Positions 36,440-47,693 of a stretch of 64,000 nt of DNA are shown here, in pieces. A model generated the notes under the pieces. The model was given only the letters and a program-made list of their open reading frames with translations. It was not told the origin of the DNA and made no database searches. Origin of the DNA: Wyeomyia smithii (lineage: Eukaryota; Arthropoda; Insecta; Diptera; Culicidae). Position 1 is the first letter of the stretch. Each line of letters opens with the position of its first letter. Where the stretch lies: contig NC_073696.1 of the NCBI RefSeq assembly GCF_029784165.1, positions 99,068,065 to 99,132,064 on the forward strand, in the 5' to 3' direction. Made by a program: the position numbers and the translations under genes.

Positions 36440-36443
36440 TTAA

Positions 36444-36583
36444 CCCTCTAGTGCCCAATGCCGCCATTTGGCGGGCTTCAGTCGAAGTTTCGAAAAGCTT
36501 CAATAAATACTTAAAAAGTGTTTATAATAGTTTATAGTTATTTTATTGAAGTCCGTTTAGAAATTAATTTGGGCACTAGAGGG
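36444..36583. mobile_element. piggyBac-type MITE with TTAA duplication
   Basis: CCCTCTAGTGCCCAA at the left is perfectly inverted at the right (TTGGGCACTAGAGGG). TTAA flanks both sides (36440-36443, 36584-36587). 140 bp, no coding sequence. TTAA target plus a CCC start is the known hallmark of piggyBac-group elements. Confidence 0.9.
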
Positions 36584-36689
36584 TTAAAGAAGTTTGGCAT
36601 AATGTTTGCCAGTACATTTGTAACAAAATAATTTACAGCTTTATACTGGAGAGGTTCAATTATTCGTTATGAATTCTATAATTCTCAAT

Positions 36690-36800
36690 TTCAGTTCAGC
36701 TCGGCTCAGCTCAGTTTCAGTTCAGATTTAATTTAGTTTTTGTTTAGTTCAAGTTCAATTTAGTTTAAAGTTTTGGTTCAGTTTTATTTTATTTACAAAT
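36690..36800. repeat. CAGTT/CAGCT-type low-complexity repeat
   Basis: TCAGTTCAGCTCGGCTCAGC and decaying TTCAGTTT / TTTAGTTC words run for about 110 bp. Confidence 0.7.
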
Positions 36801-38319
36801 TTCAAATTCAGTCAGCACGGCTAACGATTTGGACGTGTGGATTGTCTGCTTAGTAAAAGTCTACATTTAAGGTGTTATTGCCTAAACTAGTGTGTTTCTT
36901 GTGAGTAGGTACTACAGACTGTGGCATGGCAGTATTCACGGAAATATTTTTTATGAAATTGACATGAAACATCTCCAAATTTAAGTAAGTGTCGTCAAAT
37001 AGATACAGACCTTAAATATTGTATTTCGCTCGTCACATATTGCTTGCAAGTTAGCTTCGCTCAATAGGTATTTTGTTCGCGTAATAGGCTTTGTGATATT
37101 GAAATTTTAGTTCTGCGTCAAATATAGCATCAATTATCAAAAAGCAACCAGAGCTTATAATACAATTCCTATCCTGTGATGCAGTGGTACCCGCGGTCTC
37201 TAATTAAAACGAGCATCATTACCCCTTTCCTTCCCAAGTAATACAGCCTGGTGGTCATGGCCGGCGTCGTTATTGGTCAGTTCTTTTACACTTCTTTTAC
37301 TAATTGTGAACCAATGGAAATTGCACAATGAGAATGTAATGCTAGTCCCAAACACCATTCATCTTATTAATTTAGCAATTTTATTGGTTCGACGAATCAA
37401 TTTTAATTAAAAGTTTATTAAAAGCCTCTGTTTAGCTCATTCATATAGATCAAACGAGGCTTAAATAAACCTATCATACAGTAGCGATGTACAGTTTAGG
37501 TTAGCTGAAACTGCATCAATACTTAATGAAAAGCTCTCCGTGATTTTAGTGTTGTTAGAAACACTCATACCGGAGAAATTGTACACTAAAAACCGTTCAC
37601 GATATCAGCACGATTAGGAAACAGTTTCCCATCCATAAGCCTTCAAAACGAGCGATGTAAGTCATCTCTTCCAAATAGCTTTCACTTCATTAGGCGGGGG
37701 CGAATGTAGCGGACCTCAGAACTACATTAATGTATTTGCTACCCAGGATTTATATTCGGTTCCAGAAGAAGCTCAACTTACCCTGGACTCTAGCTGGAAC
37801 AATTAAACCATCGCTTCTTCTGTATTGTATATAAATAGAGAAAAAACGCTGGTGCGCATGTTCCTATGTTCCTTTTTTATTATCTCTTGTTAGTTGATTG
37901 TTCACTACATGGGCTGAAAATGAAAAGTCTTCGACCTGATACAGAGATGGCGAGACAAATAATTTTTTTCTGGGTTTGCACGATTGTATCAATCTTAACT
38001 AGAATGCTATTGAAATTTTATGACATACTATTACCTCGTTCTCAAGTTATTGCTTTCGAAATGACGCTGCTTCTGTTTCTATGGTTACCATGGAAAAACG
38101 GAGTCTTGTGTTTTGACATATCATCGCTTCATGATGCGGAAAAGACTGTTCAAACAAAACAATGGCTTGTTACGGAACAACGGGTGCTATTAAATCAACC
38201 GTAAAGTATTGATTTGCTTAATTTCGTCGTGACCGTACTTCTGCAACTAAAGCACCATGCTCTGGAAGGCTAAACAAGGTAGTCATATCTGAATGTTCAC
38301 ACGTTTATACTAGTGGTAA
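36801..38319. other. Unassigned sequence
   Basis: No element boundaries or exons recognised. An open frame at 37866-38204 (112 residues) begins with a hydrophobic stretch but has no known domain and no convincing promoter. Confidence 0.4.
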
Positions 38320-38344
38320 ATACTTGATTACATAAGCCCTCCGC

Positions 38345-38856
38345 GTGCGACTTGGCCCTTGTGTCTTATCAGCGCTCATCAGCCCTTCCAGGGTACACAA
38401 AGGAAGCAAACTGGGCCCACTTCTTTTCACGTTATTCTTCAACGATTTGACTGCTCTGCCGAGAGTTAGATGCAAGCTAATTCATGCAGATGATCTTAAA
38501 CTGAACGTTGGAGTTTCCCCGATCGAGCATTGCCATCATCTACAAGCTTTGCCTAATACTTTCGATGACTGACGCCTTCCGAATAAACTTATTATCAGTG
38601 TTCCAAAATGTGCGGCGATGACGTTCCACCGCTGTATGAACCCAACCCTATACGTAGTTGTATAGACGATGTTTCGGTTCGCAGAGTTGATCGTGTGACA
38701 GATTTTGGTTTCCTACAAGACCCGAAGCTGGACTTCAATCTCCATTACTCTTCGATTGTTTCAAAAACAAACCGTCAACTGGATTCATCTCCAGGATAAC
38801 TCGCGATTTCGAAGACCTGCAATGCCTAAAAGCGCTGTATTGCTCATCGGTGAGAC
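38345..38856 (+). pseudogene. LINE reverse transcriptase fragment (jockey/CR1-type)
   Basis: Frame pieces read HKGSKLGPLLFTLFFNDL, then HADD (normally YADD) near 38480, HCHHLQALPNTFDD, CINDV-like and VSYKTRSWTSISI, then TRDFEDLQCLKALYCSSVRP up to about 38856. This is the RT palm-to-thumb order of jockey/CR1-type LINEs. Stops and frameshifts occur, for example at 38570-38572. The catalytic Tyr is replaced by His. Confidence 0.8.
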
Positions 38857-38945
38857 CTGTTCATGGATTCGAATCTTGGCAGAATCAGGCGATCCGATAT
38901 AGCGGTACTTAAGCATGGGTTTATTCTCAAGTTTCTCCAGACTGA
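38857..38945 (+). mobile_element. SINE family B fragment
   Basis: GATTCGAATCTTGGCAGAAT (B-box region) through AAGCATGGGTTTATTCTCAA and TTCTCCA matches the reverse complement of 24660-24740 and 46560-46650. It follows the LINE fragment directly, so the 5' half is missing. Confidence 0.55.
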
Positions 38946-39239
38946 AAAGCACTTAACAAAACCTTCAGAAATTTTATCCACCCATAGCACGTTTAACCTT
39001 TCAAGAGCCTTTTGGAGGAGATGATGAGGTTGATAAAGAAGATAAGCAAATAGTACAAATACAGGCACTGTATCATGTAGCAGGTAACATCTCAATTAGT
39101 GACACTGCAAAAAGGAAAAAAAGCCAAGAGACGTTCGGGCAATAACAAAAAAAAAATAACAGCTGTACTAAAGAAAGTTCTTCAGCGTTGCTTGAAAGGC
39201 TTTGAAAGGCCATCCACTACCTTGAACTTGTTAAAATAA

Positions 39240-39480
39240 TCAAGAAACAATTTCATTGTACATTATGGAATCGGTTGAACGTTGAAATAAAGGCAAAACG
39301 GTCGCATTTGACGAGAAAAGTGCTTTTTCGCCAAGACAACGCTCCCGCTAATTCTGCTTTCTATACAACCGAAGAAGTGCGAGAATTGCGCTCGAATGAA
39401 GAGACAGAGTTGTAAATGAACGACCAATTTGAAGGACTTGAAGCACAGCACTATAAAGCTGCCATCGAACTACAATAACC
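39240..39480 (+). pseudogene. mariner transposase fragment
   Basis: Reads WNRLNVEIKAKRSHLTRKVL, then FRQDNAP (normally HQDNAP, containing the second catalytic Asp of DD34D), then NEETEL, stop, and FEGLEAQHYKAAIEL, the usual C-terminal helix. A stretch between RELRSNEE and the C-terminus has been deleted and stops are present. Inactive remnant. Confidence 0.8.
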
Positions 39481-39509
39481 TAGCTTAGGTAATTTAGAGT
39501 AGCTTCGGG

Positions 39510-39795
39510 ACATTTCGACGTAGAGTTACGTCTTTTAAAAAGTTCCGGTACCCAGGGGTGTAAAACAAAAATTCAAAATCCGAAAAAATGGGTCGTTTCC
39601 AACAGATTTCTCTCCACGCTTTCGCCCAAATGTAGACAATTGTAATTTGATTATGCGAGCTTATTGTTCTATTAAAATTGTTCTGTGAAAAGCCTTGTTA
39701 AAACGCCGATTTCGACCTATGATTGTTCATTTAATACTTGCTTTCGATAACACACTCGACAGAATGTTATACCTAGATTAGGCTGGCACCGAAAA
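39510..39795. repeat. Interspersed repeat family R, copy 1
   Basis: ACGTAGAGTTACGTCTTT, CGCCGATTTCGACC and GACAGAATGTTATACCTAG blocks recur, in order, at 47190-47466 and (partly) 40780-40980. Class unknown, no TIR or coding motif seen. Confidence 0.65.
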
Positions 39796-39899
39796 TGGTC
39801 ATGTCACCGACCATATACATTTTGTTTATTAACCTAAAAAAAAAAATTTTGATGTTTTGTACCTCGAAAATGGACATCCATAAAAAAAATTAGTTCAAA

Positions 39900-39965
39900 A
39901 TGCCTAATAAACATTAAAATGATTTACCAAACCAGATGTGAATCATTTTAATGTTTATTAGGCAT
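39900..39965. repeat. Perfect 25-bp inverted repeat (hairpin)
   Basis: Left arm 39900-39924 (ATGCCTAATAAACATTAAAA...) and right arm 39941-39965 are exact reverse complements, with a 16-nt loop. Could extrude as a cruciform or be a young foldback remnant. Confidence 0.9.
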
Positions 39966-40169
39966 CTTAAACACAATTTTCTATTGGGAATGTTGGATAA
40001 ATAAACTTTGGGCGCTTTGAGGCACCCCTAAATCATGTTTGGTTAAGCTGAAATTTTGCACAGGTTATTATTTTGGGCAAATAAACAAAATGTACATGGT
40101 AGGTTTTTTAAATTCGATTTTTCCATACATCACATTGCCACACTAACCTAGATAACCGGGAACGCTGTC

Positions 40170-40780
40170 TTTGGACTTTATCAGAGCCTGCTTCTGCTAA
40201 AACTTATCATTCTACTATTGGATAGTTTCACCGACGAACATAATTTAACAGCAGCGTGTAGCAGCAGCGTTAGTGGTATCGTTAGCGGCATCGGCAGTGG
40301 GTAGTGGTGGCGACAGCAGTAATGACAGCGATAGCGGCAAATTTTTCGAGTCTGTTCTCGGCTTAAACAAATTATTTTATTCATGGATGTTTGAACGAAA
40401 GGTCTCTCCGGTGAAGCTCTGCCTGCTGTCAAATTTTAAGTTTGAAAACAATTATCCTTTATTTTGTCAGAAAGATAGAACATCTTCGTATCATATTCAT
40501 ATTCAAATTTGAATCGAACACAAATAGCACAAAATAAGTAAATGAAAGGATGTGTTTCCCAAGAGATTTGATAAAAAAATGTAAAATGTTGTTTTAATCT
40601 GCATGCACTCCAACCACTGAACTTAATCGCGCTGCATAGTGTCTGTTCCATTCCTGTTCAGTGATGCCATGTTTTTATGTGAAAATTGAAATTTGGTACT
40701 CGAGGGCTCAACTTACTCGAGGGAGAACCACGTCTAAAATTTAAATCTCAAAATGGAATCGGAAGAAATGTGTTCAGTTT
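40170..40780. other. Unassigned sequence
   Basis: No gene recognised. 40250-40340 is a run of AGCAG/GGCGGT-like trinucleotide words (GCAGCAGCGTTAGTGG, GGTGGCGACAGCAGTAATGA), which gives an accidental Ser/Gly/Asp-rich frame. Confidence 0.4.
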
Positions 40781-40980
40781 CTAATGCTTCTAAATCGGTT
40801 ATTTATCAAAGGATTTCTTTCTTTTTGGCAGCAATCGATTGTAAAATTATCTGCGCATCTGCCCAAATGCAAAATAGAAAACAGAAAATTATCAAGCCGT
40901 GTTAAAACGAAGCCTTCGACCTCTGATTGGTTGCTTGCTTTCCCTAACACGGTCGACAGAAGATTATACCTAGTTAAGCG
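40780..40980. repeat. Interspersed repeat family R, copy 2 (partial)
   Basis: GCAGCAATCGATTGTAAAAT, GCGCATCTGCCCAAATG, CTTCGACCTCTGATTGG and GACAGAAGATTATACCTAGT match the other two copies; the left portion is missing. Confidence 0.6.
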
Positions 40981-41098
40981 AGAACGCACTCTTTGCGCTC
41001 GTCTCAAATTGTCATCTCTTCGTAGCCACTACCCTAATCTAAATATTTCAGTGCAACTTGACTTTAAAGAGCTGCATGCTGGCCTTTGTTGTTCCTTA

Positions 41099-41365
41099 TT
41101 GCACAATGGTCCAGAAACTAAATTTAAGAGGGAAATTTGGGTCTAGAGCTCTATAACAATATTTAAAAAAACTTTTTTCTACAAAGTTGTTACATATGAT
41201 AAAGCGCTTGTTAAAAAATTATCAATAATTAGAATGACCAAAGATTTCGATGAAATCAAGTTTTAAATTTTTTTATCTTTGAAGGTAGAAGAAAAAGTTG
41301 TTCTACATTGTTAAAGCTCCGTTAATTTTAAGTAACTTTGTGAAAAAGGTTTTTTTCTATCTTTG
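41099..41365 (-). mobile_element. Foldback element, copy 2 (opposite orientation to 15575-15899)
   Basis: CACAATGGTCCAGAAACTAA, GGGTCTAGAGCTCTATAACA, ACAAAGTTGTTACATATG and AAGCGCTT match the reverse complement of copy 1's right half, then the central block follows. The far arm is eroded. Confidence 0.65.
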
Positions 41366-41639
41366 AAAATAATCGATTTCAGTTAAAAAGCATATTTTTC
41401 GTCTTAATTTTTCTATTTCTACTCTTACCTTTAAACTGTTTTTGAACGAATTTTAGGACTTTTTAAGAAAAACAAAATGCTGACATCGTGAATATCTCAA
41501 TTCTACTCGTTTTTCATTTGTTTTCAATTCTTTTTGGGCAAATAATATATCTTGGTCTCAATTCGAAGGGCACATTTGACTCTATATATGGAGATTTTTT
41601 CAAAAATATGTGATTTATTATATCATTATTTATTATATA

Positions 41640-42185
41640 TTATATAAACTCAATTTATACACATGACAAAAACTTCAATAATATTGTATATATGACAGAA
41701 TTATTTTTTTGGTACATTTTCTCAAAACTAGGAATAATAACCTTCAATTAGAGTCGAAAAGGTCAAAAATCGATCAACTGGTTCAAACGTTATAAATTTC
41801 TGGAAATTAAATACATTAAATAAAGCCATTTCCATGGTCATTTCGTAGCTAGTCGCCCTAGCAATCCAACGAAAAAATACGAGTTTGATTATTTCCAACA
41901 AAGCTCCGTCCCTACAATTCTAGGCACAATTGAAGCACTTTGCGTGACCAGTTACAACATAGGATGACCATAGAAAAAAGGCTCCATTCGATGTATTTTA
42001 CTTTCAAAAATTTATAACTTTTGAATCAGTTGATCGATTTTTGATATTTTTGGATCAAATTAAAGGTAATTATTTCTAGTCTTAAGAAAAAAATACCCAA
42101 AAATAAATCTGTGTGCTTTTACATGCAAAAAAAAATTAAAACTTTGTCATGTTTTAGGTTAAATTTGTTCAAATATGACAAAACA
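41640..42185. mobile_element. Foldback/MITE with about 190-bp arms
   Basis: CAAAAATCGATCAACTGGTT with flanks on the left (about 41640-41830) is mirrored by AATCAGTTGATCGATTTTTG with flanks on the right (about 41975-42185). The centre, 41830-41975, is unique. No coding capacity. Confidence 0.7.
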
Positions 42186-42289
42186 TATTATCAAAAAATT
42201 TCTCAACTGTTGTTCCATGAAAGGGAACGAAGAGCGTTTCTATAAAATTTTCTCTGAAATGCATCGAATCTGACAGTCCAGTAAGCATG

Positions 42290-43200
42290 ATATGGACACC
42301 AGGCGACAAGATTTGACTCAATGATGGATCGGTCCAAAGAGCAATACACAGATCGAAGGTATAGTGGAAAATAGGTCCTAGCTATTTATTCGCTTTCGAG
42401 ATTACCGAGATAACCATGTAAATTTTAACATCATCCGCGTAGAACATTCGACAGCCAGGTGGAAGCGTTGTGTCGATTTCGTTGATAGAAAGTACAAACA
42501 GCAATGGTCCAAGATTGCTTCCATGGGGCACTTCAGAAAGATTGGAAAGTGTCTGAGATTGGGTGGAACCAATTTTGACATACTGCACTCTATCAGACAG
42601 ACCTTAGTTTGCTAATATAATGCCGTGGTCCACTCGATCAAACGCAGCTTTGAGATTCATGTATACAGCGTCAACTTGGGCACCAGCATCTATAACTCTG
42701 AAGCACGTGGAGTTGGAATTGAGGAATAGAACAAGGTTGGTAGAGACAGAGCGCTTCGGAAAGAATCCATGTTGATCAATGAAAATGTAGTGTTGGCTAC
42801 TAGCAAAAGCGGCATCGTTTATCATAATCTCGAACGCCGTTGAGCTAGCACTATAAGAAGTGATACCACGATAGTTTCCAATATCAGATTTGTCGCCTTT
42901 TTTATAAACAGGGACGAAACAAAAAAAAAGCAAAGCCTTGGTGCTACGTTCCGATTCGGAACTTGACCTTCTGTTTGTTATACACAGACTTCGCAGCCAA
43001 CTATTTAGTGTACAGGACAATTGCGGGCTAGTGCTACGATCCTACTGACACTAACAGTCTCTCCCGAGCCGAGACTCGAACCTACGACGACTGGTTTGTT
43101 AGGCCAGCATCATACCTCGAGACCATCTGGGAGATGCCATCTGGGGACGAAACAGTAATTATTGAATTGTTGAATTTTTGGTGAAGTGGCAAACCATGGA
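42290..43200 (-). pseudogene. LINE reverse transcriptase fragment (jockey/CR1-type), split by a SINE
   Basis: Minus strand reads NNYCFVPVYKKGDKSDIGNY (across the SINE), RGITSYSASSTAFEIMI, DQHGFFPKRSVSTNL, DAVYMNLKAAFDRVDHGI (palm), then VPHGSNLGPLLFVL and FYADD (42430-42444) with DVKIYM. A stop or frameshift lies near 42600. The SINE at 42922-43143 interrupts between Cys and Phe of CFVPVYKK. Limits at both ends are approximate; catalytic YADD is intact, but the copy is dead. Confidence 0.82.
42922..43143 (-). mobile_element. tRNA-derived SINE (family A), copy 1, inside the LINE
   Basis: Flanked by an 11-bp duplication, GGGACGAAACA, at 42911-42921 and 43144-43154. Minus strand: tRNA-like head with GGTCTCGAGGTATGATGCTG and B-box GGTTCGAGTCTC (43071-43082), a body with GTCAGTAGGATCGTAGC, and a 3' end GGCTTTGCTTTT on the minus strand. 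Possibly of the Feilai type known in Aedes; family name tentative. Confidence 0.85.
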
Positions 43201-46200
43201 GTTGCTTTACAACAAGGATGGCTTTTCGAATATATATTTTGGTCAAACTGCGAGCAATTTCTTTGGTGCTGTTTGTTATTTGAAGCGATTCCGAATAAAC
43301 TTTTCGGTTTATAATCTCTTGTTTCGCTTGGAAAATACGACTATTTTAAGTGTTTTGAGTATGGACACGTAAACACTTTTTTTGAGAAGATCAATTTTAT
43401 TTACTTGACTTTTGAGCGACGCTGACATGCAAAAACTAGAATTTATGCCTGGAGACAATTCTGTCAAGAAAAAAGCATTAACCGTACATATTCAATAATG
43501 TAACTCCGTCGAAAACTATTCGCAAGTTAACAACAGACAGAAGATAAAATCGAACCAAATATCTTGAACATTTTCGGCGAACAAAAAAAAAAATACAAGT
43601 GGATTAAATTGAACCAAAAACTACAATGACATTCACTCGCAAACGGATGTAGAATCAAAAATGTCAAACCTGTACAGAAATAACTCACTTGTTGCGCTCG
43701 AAGCGAATAAGATTATCGTGTTTACAACGATTTCGATTGGGCCCCAATTAGATCAGTCTGTCATCGAGCCCGAGTGGAGCAATATCTCATTCAACCGGAA
43801 TTCAATGCTAAACGGATCAATACTAGTATGGGCGATTTCGCGCTTTAATTGCCACCAATCGCCAATCAGGCTGGTAAAATCAATTCGCAACTAAAGCAGT
43901 TTTCGTTTTTCCTCATTCTTGGTTCTCAATGCTGTCCTACCACACCGGTCGCGGTTTTGCACGCCATAGCTGCCAACGAATTGTGAAATGTGGGTCCGGT
44001 GTAACTCTTCGCCGTACGTGTAAATTAAGCGAGACCTAGAAATATGACGAGAATATTTCAATTATGATCATGAGTATTCGATTCGGTTTCGGTTCCCGCG
44101 TGATCTTTTATTTCTGTTGATGCAGGAACTGGAAACAAGCGGTTGTGCTCGACTGCGGCAGCGTACCAGTACGTACTTCAATCGGTACTAATTTGCTCGC
44201 CTTCGAATCGGGCGATGCCGTAGAATATGCTCCGAGATTGCTGCGAACGAACAGGCTTAGCGGGCGGAACTTTAAGTGCCTGAATGGCAACACAGAACTG
44301 TTGACCACACTGCCGAAGGTCCTAAATGTGAACCGCACGAGCTCGGATTTGAACGGCACAGCATATCTGCATAATAACAGCAATAAATTATACATGTGTC
44401 ATGCGATAAGGGGAGGGAGGTGACGCGGCGGGAAACGATTTTCGCGCTGGTTGCCGCGTTTCGCTAAAGGAAAAACTATGCCGAGACATTCCGTGATGTT
44501 GTAAGGTTCAGGTGACACTTCAAGTGTAGCTAGATTCACGAATGGCTTCGGTTCGAATATTTGTAACCCATTTCGTATGTACATAATTTCGGTATGGAAC
44601 TGAGTTTAACACGCCTTATTAAAATTAGATTCGCAACATTGTAGCATACATATAGTAGATATACTTTCACATCAACCAGCGACTGCATTTTGTGGATCTC
44701 GATATCGAAACGTGTTCCACGAGTCAATTTTAATTGGATCACGCTGAACTTCTATTCATCTGTGGATCGTTTCGCGGGGGTCCTTGCCAACACGGCGATG
44801 ATATAATCGATTTTGCGCTGGACGGGAGCTAACAGATTTCAGATTTCATTAGATTTAGCTTTTCCGTGAGAGTTCAATGAGATCATATGCTGGATAAATT
44901 GCTCGCTTGCACTTTCTGTCACGCTAAGTTGTGCTGCTGTGACCAACCGCACCACCGCCACTCCGAGGCCTCTTAACCTGTCTGTCTGTTTGGATGTGTG
45001 AAGTAAGGTACCGCAGGTACCCACAGTAAGTGACTATTAAACTGTTACACGCGAACGTTCGTTTATGCGCGCATCCCCTCTTTCGGACGTTGGACGATCA
45101 TCAAGGTGCCACGCGTTATCTTAATTAGTTAATTAATCGACGGATTGCTTTTTTTGTTCGTGCTTAGTTTTTTGACACGCATGGCAACAAAATTTTTCAC
45201 CATCTGAAATTTCTTACATGTGTTTTATTAATTGCACAGTGATTTGCTTTCTAGGTTGCAGAAAACTCTAACGAATTATGATAAAATGACCAATGTTTCA
45301 AAACATGATGTTGGTTTCCACTGCGAACTTTTTATCGACTATTGTTTTTAACGAAAGACTACGTGCTACCTTAGCAAGTATAACTAAAAGGTGCCATTTT
45401 CGAATGAACTAAACTATAATAATGATAGCTGAAATTTCCAATAAACCTGCGACCTTATATTATCTCTTTCAAAGTAAACTAAATAAGAGGATAGAGCAGA
45501 ACACTCGCAATGATACTGTTTTGAAGTCTGCGAACAGCTGATCTATTCCTGAAGAAACTTTAGTGAAGATTCTGGCTTAAGCCGTCATCGCTTTTCACAC
45601 TATTGAGAGGTTATCTGTTTTTCCCCAAGAAGATTAAATTTTTCGAATGAAGTTAAATTATTCTTCTCGTGCGAATTCTGCATTCTAATCTGGCTTCTGA
45701 AGTAGAAGCACCAGAAGCAGTTCGTTTCTGCGTTTACGACGCTGGTCGTTTTCATTGCTTCAGAGAAGAAAAAACGACCAGCTCGGTAAACGCAGAAGCT
45801 AGAATTACGTAACTTGCAAAAGTATTACAGTTATTAATGCTTCATATGCATCATCTATCGGAAGATATTTGAGAACTACTGCTGATGATTGTGTTGCAGA
45901 AGTCAGATTGGAAATGAACCTGAGCCGCATGTCGGTATTGCTCTTTTGCATAAAAAAGAGACCATTTCTTCCTGGGGAATAGTTAGATGATAGATGGAAC
46001 GACCAATAACGTGGTAGCGATGAAGCTGCGAGGTATTAAGGCAATATTTGTTATATTTTTGTAATATCTGTGTATGGGAAGCATGCTCGTGGTTGGATGA
46101 ATGATACTGATTTTGAATTAAATTTAGACTTGATGATTGTTTTTTTTAATAACTATTATATCATAATTTGTCGTACTGTTGATGGTTACATCGTTATACA

Positions 46201-46380
46201 CGATTGAAATGTTTCATATAACTCGTTTCACAAAATGCAAGAAAAGACTCAAAATAGACCCCTTATGGTAAGACGTAGTCGTATGTCTAATACTAAGTCC
46301 CTTTTATGAATAAAACTGGCCAGAAGGCCACCCAACGTAACTTCTCCAGGAAATTATAACTGGCGATATTTGGCAGGAGG
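43200..46380. other. Unassigned sequence
   Basis: 43640-43930 and 44100-44480 are less AT-rich and could be exonic or regulatory, with overlapping small frames on both strands (44145-44423 +, 44108-44395 -), none with a recognisable domain. 44750-45130 is GC-rich. A hairpin at 45728-45795 is listed separately. Confidence 0.4.
45728..45795. repeat. Imperfect hairpin
   Basis: CTGCGTTTACGACGCTGGTC on the left pairs with GACCAGCTCGGTAAACGCAG on the right with a few mismatches, around a roughly 20-nt A-rich loop. MITE remnant or structured RNA segment. Confidence 0.6.
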
Positions 46381-46399
46381 TACAAAGCTCAATATAGTA

Positions 46400-46515
46400 G
46401 AGCAGTAAGCGCGTGAAAGGGTAAAATCATTTTAAACACAAGCACGGATAAACACCCGGGCATACCCCACAATAGATCAAAGATACTGGTCGTAATGTGG
46501 AAGTCTATAGTGCTA
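46400..46515 (+). mobile_element. LINE 3' tail, same family as 1-945 (tentative)
   Basis: GGGCATACCCCACAATAGAT, CAAAGATACTGGTCGTAATG resembles the 3' UTR words of the RNase-H LINE copies (GTATACCATAATAGATCAAA, ATGGTCACAGTGG). No coding sequence remains. Confidence 0.4.
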
Positions 46516-46551
46516 TAGATGGATGAAATTTTCGAAAATTTGGATTAGAGT

Positions 46552-46712
46552 TTTTCAGTTTGGAGAGAAGTTTTCGTGTGGAGAAGCCTGAGAATAAATT
46601 CATGCTTTAGTCCTTTGATGTTGTCTGGCCTGATTCTACTAAGATTCGAACCCTTAACCTTTCACTTTTTCAAAGCGGACTCTGTAACCTTGAGGCTACG
46701 AAGCTTTTCATT
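46552..46712 (-). mobile_element. SINE family B, short copy
   Basis: Minus strand: GCTTCGTAGCCTCAAGGTTA (A-box-like), AAGGGTTCGAATCTTAGTAG (B-box), then GCATGAATTTATTCTCAGGC and TTCTCCAC. It lacks the duplicated body present at 24320-24650. Confidence 0.65.
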
Positions 46713-47189
46713 TACTTTAAAAATCAACATATCTGGAGAATGCAAAAATAATAAAATTGACATGACTCAGAAAAAAAATTGTTGAAAAAATAATAGTGAA
46801 AAAGTGATTGCGAAAAGTATTTTTTGGTCAACAAATAGGGTGTCGGCCTTTCTATCGTCAGGTTTCACCCATTATCGTCTGGGGCGTAAATGATATTCTA
46901 GAGCGATAATTTCTTGCATGCTGGTTTCCCATAATGCAGAGCATCTTACAGCAAAAGATTAGTTCTCTATGACTCCATTAACCCCCCGGACAATAATTGG
47001 ACAAACCCGATGATAACAGAACCGGTATCCTATTTGGTTGTATATAGTTATAGTATATATTGTATATATGTTGTATATAGTATATAGTTTTCATTGTTCT
47101 ATTTTGAGTAAAGCTTTTTCGTGGCAAGGAGAAATTTCCTATGCGTAATATGCAATAATGCTCTCATGTAAATGTCGGCCTAGGATTCG
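46713..47189. other. Unassigned sequence
   Basis: No gene. 47036-47090 is a TATATAGT/TATATTG-type low-complexity run. Confidence 0.5.
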
Positions 47190-47464
47190 AATAAGTACGT
47201 AGAATCACGTCTTTGAGGAAGGTCTAGGGGTATAAAATAAAATTCTTATAACCGTGCTTATTATTCAGTTAGTTTTCTACGGATTTCTTTCGTTTTTGCA
47301 GCAATCGATTGGAAAATTAGCTACGCATCCGCCAAAATGTAATTTAACTATACGAACTTTCGTACTATTATAAACGCAAATTTCGACCAATCAGAGCTGA
47401 GCTGCATGCATGCATACATGCGACTTAATAATAATTTCCTTAGTACATCAGACAGAATACTATA
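47190..47464. repeat. Interspersed repeat family R, copy 3
   Basis: CGTAGAATCACGTCTTTGAG, CTACGGATTTCTTTCG, GCAGCAATCGATTGGAAAAT, TTTCGACCAATCAGAGCTG and GACAGAATACTATATACAGG follow the order seen in the other copies. It ends where the MITE at 47467 begins. Confidence 0.65.
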
Positions 47465-47466
47465 TA

Positions 47467-47691
47467 CAGGCCACGTTCGATTTTGGTAACGCGTCCAAAT
47501 TCAATTTTTTATGATGCATACCGGACTAAAGAGAAAATTCGATAGCCAATTATAAAACCAATCTGAACAGTGTTGTCCGAAAATTTAATGCAACGCTTGG
47601 ATGGTTGCTGGTGGCAACACGTCCAAAGTTTCTATGTTGTCAAAATTGAACCGTACCAAAAACGAAACGTGCCAAAATCGAACGAGGTCTG
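47467..47691. mobile_element. Pogo-type MITE with TA duplication
   Basis: CAGGCCACGTTCGATTTTGG on the left, inverted match CCAAAATCGAACGAGGTCTG on the right, TA on both sides (47465-47466 and 47692-47693). 225 bp, no coding capacity. The right end matches the remnant at 15460-15520. Confidence 0.8.
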
Positions 47692-47693
47692 TA

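Noticed and set aside
38857..38900. Continuation of the LINE reading frame (GFESWQNQ)
   Set aside because: The same DNA matches two other SINE copies, so the frame is accidental and the LINE ends at about 38856.
42922..43143. tRNA gene on the minus strand
   Set aside because: The tRNA-like head continues into a SINE body, and the unit has a target duplication and a second copy.
44108..44423. Overlapping frames on both strands as a host exon
   Set aside because: No domain, no splice-site logic that I can support; kept only as unassigned sequence.
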